Part shown: positions 61,169 through 64,000 of the stretch, piece by piece | Layout of the letters: each line of letters begins with the position of its first letter | Numbering within the stretch: the first letter of the stretch is position 1 | Assembly: GCF_000018405.1 (NCBI RefSeq) | Contig: NC_009943.1 | Span: 747,001 to 811,000, forward strand | DNA: 64,000 nucleotides | Reading direction: 5' to 3' | DNA from: Desulfosudis oleivorans Hxd3 | Lineage (GTDB): Bacteria; Desulfobacterota; Desulfobacteria; Desulfobacterales; Desulfosudaceae | The notes under the pieces: model-generated | Database searches by the model: none | The model's input: only the letters and a program-made list of their open reading frames with translations | Told to the model about the DNA's origin: nothing | Translations under genes and position numbers: made by a program

Positions 61169-62404
61169 ATGAAAGAAGAATTTTTCAGCGTGGTGACACC
61201 GGAGACGGTGTTTTCCCATATCGAGCGGTTTTCCCCCGTGGCAACCGAACAGGTTCCCCTTGACCGGGCCCTGGGACGGGTGGTGTGCGAGAATATTTGC
61301 GCCGGCGAAAACATTCCGGGATTTGACCGGGCCGTGATGGACGGGTTTGCCGTGCGGGCCGCTTCCACCTTTGGCGCCTCGGAACTCAATCCCGTTTACC
61401 TGGTACTCAAAGGCGCTGTTGTCATGGGCCGGGTGCCGGACCTTGCCGTGGGGCCGGAAGAGGCTGCGGCCATTGCCACCGGCGGCATGCTGCCCCGCGG
61501 CGCGGACAGCGTGGTGCCCAGGGAGTTTACCCAGATGGTGGACGAGACCACGGTGGAGGTGCACAAACCGGTGGCCCCCGGTGCCCACATGGTGGCCGCA
61601 GACGAGGATTTTAAAAAAGCAGACCGTGTCATTGCCAGAGGAACCCGGCTGCGCAGCCAGGAGCTGGGGGTGCTGGCGGCCCTGGGCATCGTGTCCGTGC
61701 CGGTTTACAAAAAGCCGGTGGTGGCTGTTATCCCCACCGGAGACGAGGTGGTGGCCGTGGAAGAAACGCCACCCCCCGGATGCATTCGCGACGTGAACAC
61801 CCACACCCTGGCCGGCCTGGTGACCCAGGCCGGAGGCTTGCCGGTGTTGTATGACCTGGTGTCCGACGACAGGGATGCCCTTCGAAACGTCATGACAACG
61901 GCCCTGGCGGACTGCGACATGGTGCTGCTGTCCGGCGGCAGTTCCGTGGGGGCCCGGGATTTTACCATTGCCGCCATGGAGGACCTGGCCGGGGCCCGCG
62001 TTTTGGTCCACGGCATCGGCATGCGGCCGGGCAAGCCCACCATTCTGGCCGAAGTGGAACAGAAAGCCGTATGGGGCCTGCCCGGACAGGTGGCATCGGC
62101 CATGGTGGTGTTCATGATGATCGTCCGGCCTTTTGTGGAGCATGTCGGCGGCGCGGCAGCGGTGTCGACCCGGCCCGGCCGGCGGGTTGCGGCCCGGCTC
62201 TGGCGCAATGTGCCGTCGGTTTATGGCCGCATCGACTATGTCCGGGTCAAGCTGGTGGAAAAGGAGGATGTTCTGTGGGCCCAGCCGGTTTTTGGGAAAT
62301 CAGGCCTGCTCAACACCATGACCTGGGCCGACGGCGTCATTGAGATCGACGCCGACACCGAAGGCCTCAATGCCGGCGAAACCGTGGGCGTGGTCCTGTT
62401 TTGA
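61169..62404 (+). CDS. moeA: Molybdopterin molybdenumtransferase MoeA
   Basis: 411 residues. Inserts molybdate (or tungstate) into adenylated molybdopterin. MoeA domains in order: ALGRVVCENI, FDRAVMDGFAVRAA with the active Asp, GAVVMGRVPDLAV, GGMLPRGADSVVPREF, the MogA-like domain VAVIPTGDEVV...IRDVNTHTL and LSGGSSVGARDFT, HGIGMRPGKPT and WGLPGQVASAMVVF, and a C-terminal beta domain. A second moeA-type gene follows 91 bases on in the same direction. Two copies may serve two metals or two enzyme sets; that is inference. Confidence 0.95.
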   Translation: MKEEFFSVVTPETVFSHIERFSPVATEQVPLDRALGRVVCENICAGENIPGFDRAVMDGFAVRAASTFGASELNPVYLVLKGAVVMGRVPDLAVGPEEAAAIATGGMLPRGADSVVPREFTQMVDETTVEVHKPVAPGAHMVAADEDFKKADRVIARGTRLRSQELGVLAALGIVSVPVYKKPVVAVIPTGDEVVAVEETPPPGCIRDVNTHTLAGLVTQAGGLPVLYDLVSDDRDALRNVMTTALADCDMVLLSGGSSVGARDFTIAAMEDLAGARVLVHGIGMRPGKPTILAEVEQKAVWGLPGQVASAMVVFMMIVRPFVEHVGGAAAVSTRPGRRVAARLWRNVPSVYGRIDYVRVKLVEKEDVLWAQPVFGKSGLLNTMTWADGVIEIDADTEGLNAGETVGVVLF

Positions 62405-62495
62405 CCGTTTTTTTCGTTTCGATGTGGAAAAACAAAAAAGGCGCTATCCTGATATATTGAAAATTGTTTCAGGCAAAAGTGCAGGAAGATATCAA

Positions 62496-64000
62496 ATGCC
62501 AGACTATTCAACCAACATATACTTAAAGAAAAAAAGCCTCACCGAGGCCCGGACCCTTCTGTTTGAAAAATTTGCGGCCCTTATGAAAACCGCCGCCGCC
62601 GAAACCGTTCCCACGCCAAATGCCGTGGGCCGGGTTTTGGCCCGCGGCGTGCCGGCCCTGCGCTCTTCTCCGGCCCATCACCTGTCCGCCATGGACGGCA
62701 TTGCGGTAAAAGCCGAGCAGACCTTCGGCGCCGGCGAGACCACTCCCAAAACCCTGGCCGTGGGCAGGGAAGCCTTTTTTGTCAACACCGGCAACCTGCT
62801 GCCCGCCGGCACCAATGCCGTGATCATGATCGAGGACGTTCACGTGATTGACGACGCCACGGTGGAGATCCTGGCCCCGTCCTTTCCCTGGCAGTATGTG
62901 CGAAAGGCCGGGGAAGACATCGTGGCCACGGAACTGCTCTTTCCCACCAACCATGTGGTCACCCCCTATTGCGTGGGCGCTTTGCTGGCCGCCGGCGTGA
63001 CATCGGTGTCCGTGCGCAAAAAGCCCCGCGTGCTGATCCTTCCCACCGGCAGTGAGCTGGTGGACTGGGAAGACAAAACAGACCCGGCCGGCCTTGCGCC
63101 GGGAAAGATTCTGGAATCCAACTCCTACATGCTGGGGGCCCTGGTCCGTGCCTGCGGCGCCGAACCGGTGCGCCACCCCATTTTGCCCGATGATCCGGAC
63201 ACCATTGCCCAAGCCCTGAAAAAGGCCGTTGACGACGGCGATTACCAGGCGGTGATGCTGGTCGGCGGCTCATCAGCCGGGGCCAAAGACTATTCATGGA
63301 TCGTGATCGACCGCCTTGGGGAGGTGTTTGTTCACGGCCTGACCATCATGCCGGGAAAGCCCCTGATCATCGGTGCTGTTTCAACGGTGCCGGTGTTCGG
63401 CATGCCCGGCTATCCCGTGTCCGCCGTGGTCTGTTTTGAAGAGCTGGTCCGGCCGTTGCTGTGCCGGATGCAGGGCCTGCCCGTGCCGGTGCGAAAAACC
63501 GTTTCCGCCATCCTGGCAAAAAAGACCGCTTCAAAGCTGGGCGTGGAGGAGTTTCTGCGGGTCAAGCTGGGCAAGGTGGACGACATTGTTATTGCCACCC
63601 AGTTGCCCCGGGGGGCCGGATCGGTCACCTCCCTGGCCGATGCCGACGCCTTTGTGAGAGTGCCGGCATCCACCGAGGGCATGGCCGAGGCCCAGGCCGT
63701 CACCGCCGAGCTGCTGCGGCCCCTGTCCGACATCGAGCAGACCGTGGTGGTGGTGGGCAGCCACGACAACACCCTGGACGTGCTTTCCGACATGATCGCG
63801 GCCCGGGGCCTGGGCTTCAAGCTGGCCTCCACCCACGTGGGCAGCATGGGCGGGCTCATGGCCGTTGCCAGGGGCCGTTGCCACGTGGCCGGCAGCCACC
63901 TGCTGGACGAAAAGACCGGTGAATATAATATTTCCTACATTCAAAAACACCTGGCCGGCATGCCCGTCAAACTGGTCAAGCTGGTCTCCCGGGAACAGGG
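62496..64000 (+). CDS. MoeA-like protein fused to a PBP-like domain, partial
   Basis: Open from the ATG at 62496 (CAGGAAGA in front) to the window edge, 501 codons, no stop. Residues 1 to about 325 are MoeA-like: VGRVLARGVPAL, HHLSAMDGIAVKAE, NTGNLLPAGTNAVIMIED, VLILPTGSELV...ILESNSYML, VGGSSAGAKDYSWIVI, HGLTIMPGKPLIIGA and FGMPGYPVSAVV. From about residue 405 a different fold starts: TVVVVGSHDNTLDVLSDMIAARG, then THVGSMGGLMAVARGRCHVAGSHLLD, a PBP-like domain that binds substrates in related molybdate-linked proteins. This MoeA-PBP fusion is known from anaerobes. It probably senses or buffers molybdate or a cofactor precursor. Confidence 0.88.
   Translation, partial: MPDYSTNIYLKKKSLTEARTLLFEKFAALMKTAAAETVPTPNAVGRVLARGVPALRSSPAHHLSAMDGIAVKAEQTFGAGETTPKTLAVGREAFFVNTGNLLPAGTNAVIMIEDVHVIDDATVEILAPSFPWQYVRKAGEDIVATELLFPTNHVVTPYCVGALLAAGVTSVSVRKKPRVLILPTGSELVDWEDKTDPAGLAPGKILESNSYMLGALVRACGAEPVRHPILPDDPDTIAQALKKAVDDGDYQAVMLVGGSSAGAKDYSWIVIDRLGEVFVHGLTIMPGKPLIIGAVSTVPVFGMPGYPVSAVVCFEELVRPLLCRMQGLPVPVRKTVSAILAKKTASKLGVEEFLRVKLGKVDDIVIATQLPRGAGSVTSLADADAFVRVPASTEGMAEAQAVTAELLRPLSDIEQTVVVVGSHDNTLDVLSDMIAARGLGFKLASTHVGSMGGLMAVARGRCHVAGSHLLDEKTGEYNISYIQKHLAGMPVKLVKLVSREQ

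Noticed and set aside
60770-62143. Long minus-strand frame (457 codons) opposite moeA
   Set aside because: Mirror frame of a high-GC gene; its end runs into the hexamer and GTCATTGCG repeats, and moeA motifs are unmistakable on the plus strand.

Overview
The window looks like chromosome of a GC-rich, anaerobic, sulfate-reducer-type bacterium of the Desulfobacterota (Desulfobacterales-like). That is an inference from gene content: F0 genes (atpI-B-E) apart from the F1 genes, the phasin/AarF pair, a MoeA-PBP fusion, SelB with a HesB-type selenoprotein, and intergenic repeat families I associate with this group. No 16S or other marker is present, so the species cannot be fixed from the sequence.

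Layout. 1-1273: end of an F0 operon (atpI, atpB, atpE) closed by a strong terminator; the c subunit carries a sodium-type ligand set. 1286-8017: repeats, then uvrA, pdxA, an unknown gene and a DHH-CBS protein, all on the minus strand. 8153-16476: an 8.25 kb integrative element inserted in a tRNA-Arg(CCT) gene. It has a tyrosine integrase, duplicated tRNA 3' ends, a 25-bp direct repeat just inside each end (probable integrase arm sites), a probable excisionase, a winged-helix Rep-like gene, three clusters of iteron-like repeats and an AT-rich minus-strand cargo block. 16630-26551: an AAA/DUF4143 ATPase, a 1644-residue kinase-STAND-GAF-GGDEF protein, a phasin-like/AarF pair and a chemotaxis-type transducer. 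26895-31470: an overlapping fructokinase, sucrose-phosphate synthase/phosphatase and sucrose phosphorylase operon able to make and break sucrose. 31600-36549: a small membrane protein, selB, a DUF2333 protein, a chalcone-isomerase-like secreted protein and an FKBP isomerase. 36804-40219: a BrnT/BrnA toxin-antitoxin pair with a palindromic promoter, an intact IS that landed exactly at the stop codon of a membrane-protein gene, and that gene's overlapping partner. 40789-44137: LysE exporter, nitroreductase, enoyl-CoA hydratase/isomerase, a HesB-like selenoprotein with an in-frame UGA (Sec35), and a macrodomain protein. 44689-56632: hisS, aspS, thiolase, a 51-residue membrane protein, gyrA, gpsA, radC, pgk and unknown genes. 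56678-60757: biotin operon bioA-F-D-B. 61169-64000: two tandem moeA-type genes, the second fused to a periplasmic-binding-protein-like domain and cut by the window edge.

Links between genes. SelB and the selenoprotein gene in the same window support each other. The sucrose genes form a closed loop (F6P to sucrose to fructose plus G1P to F6P). The element, the toxin-antitoxin pair, the IS and many palindromic intergenic repeats mark two accessory zones (about 8.2-16.5 kb and 36.6-40.8 kb) in an otherwise conserved housekeeping background. Four genes that simple length or stop-codon rules would miss were recovered by reading: 12271-12426, 31600-31779, 49186-49341 and the recoded 43118-43441.
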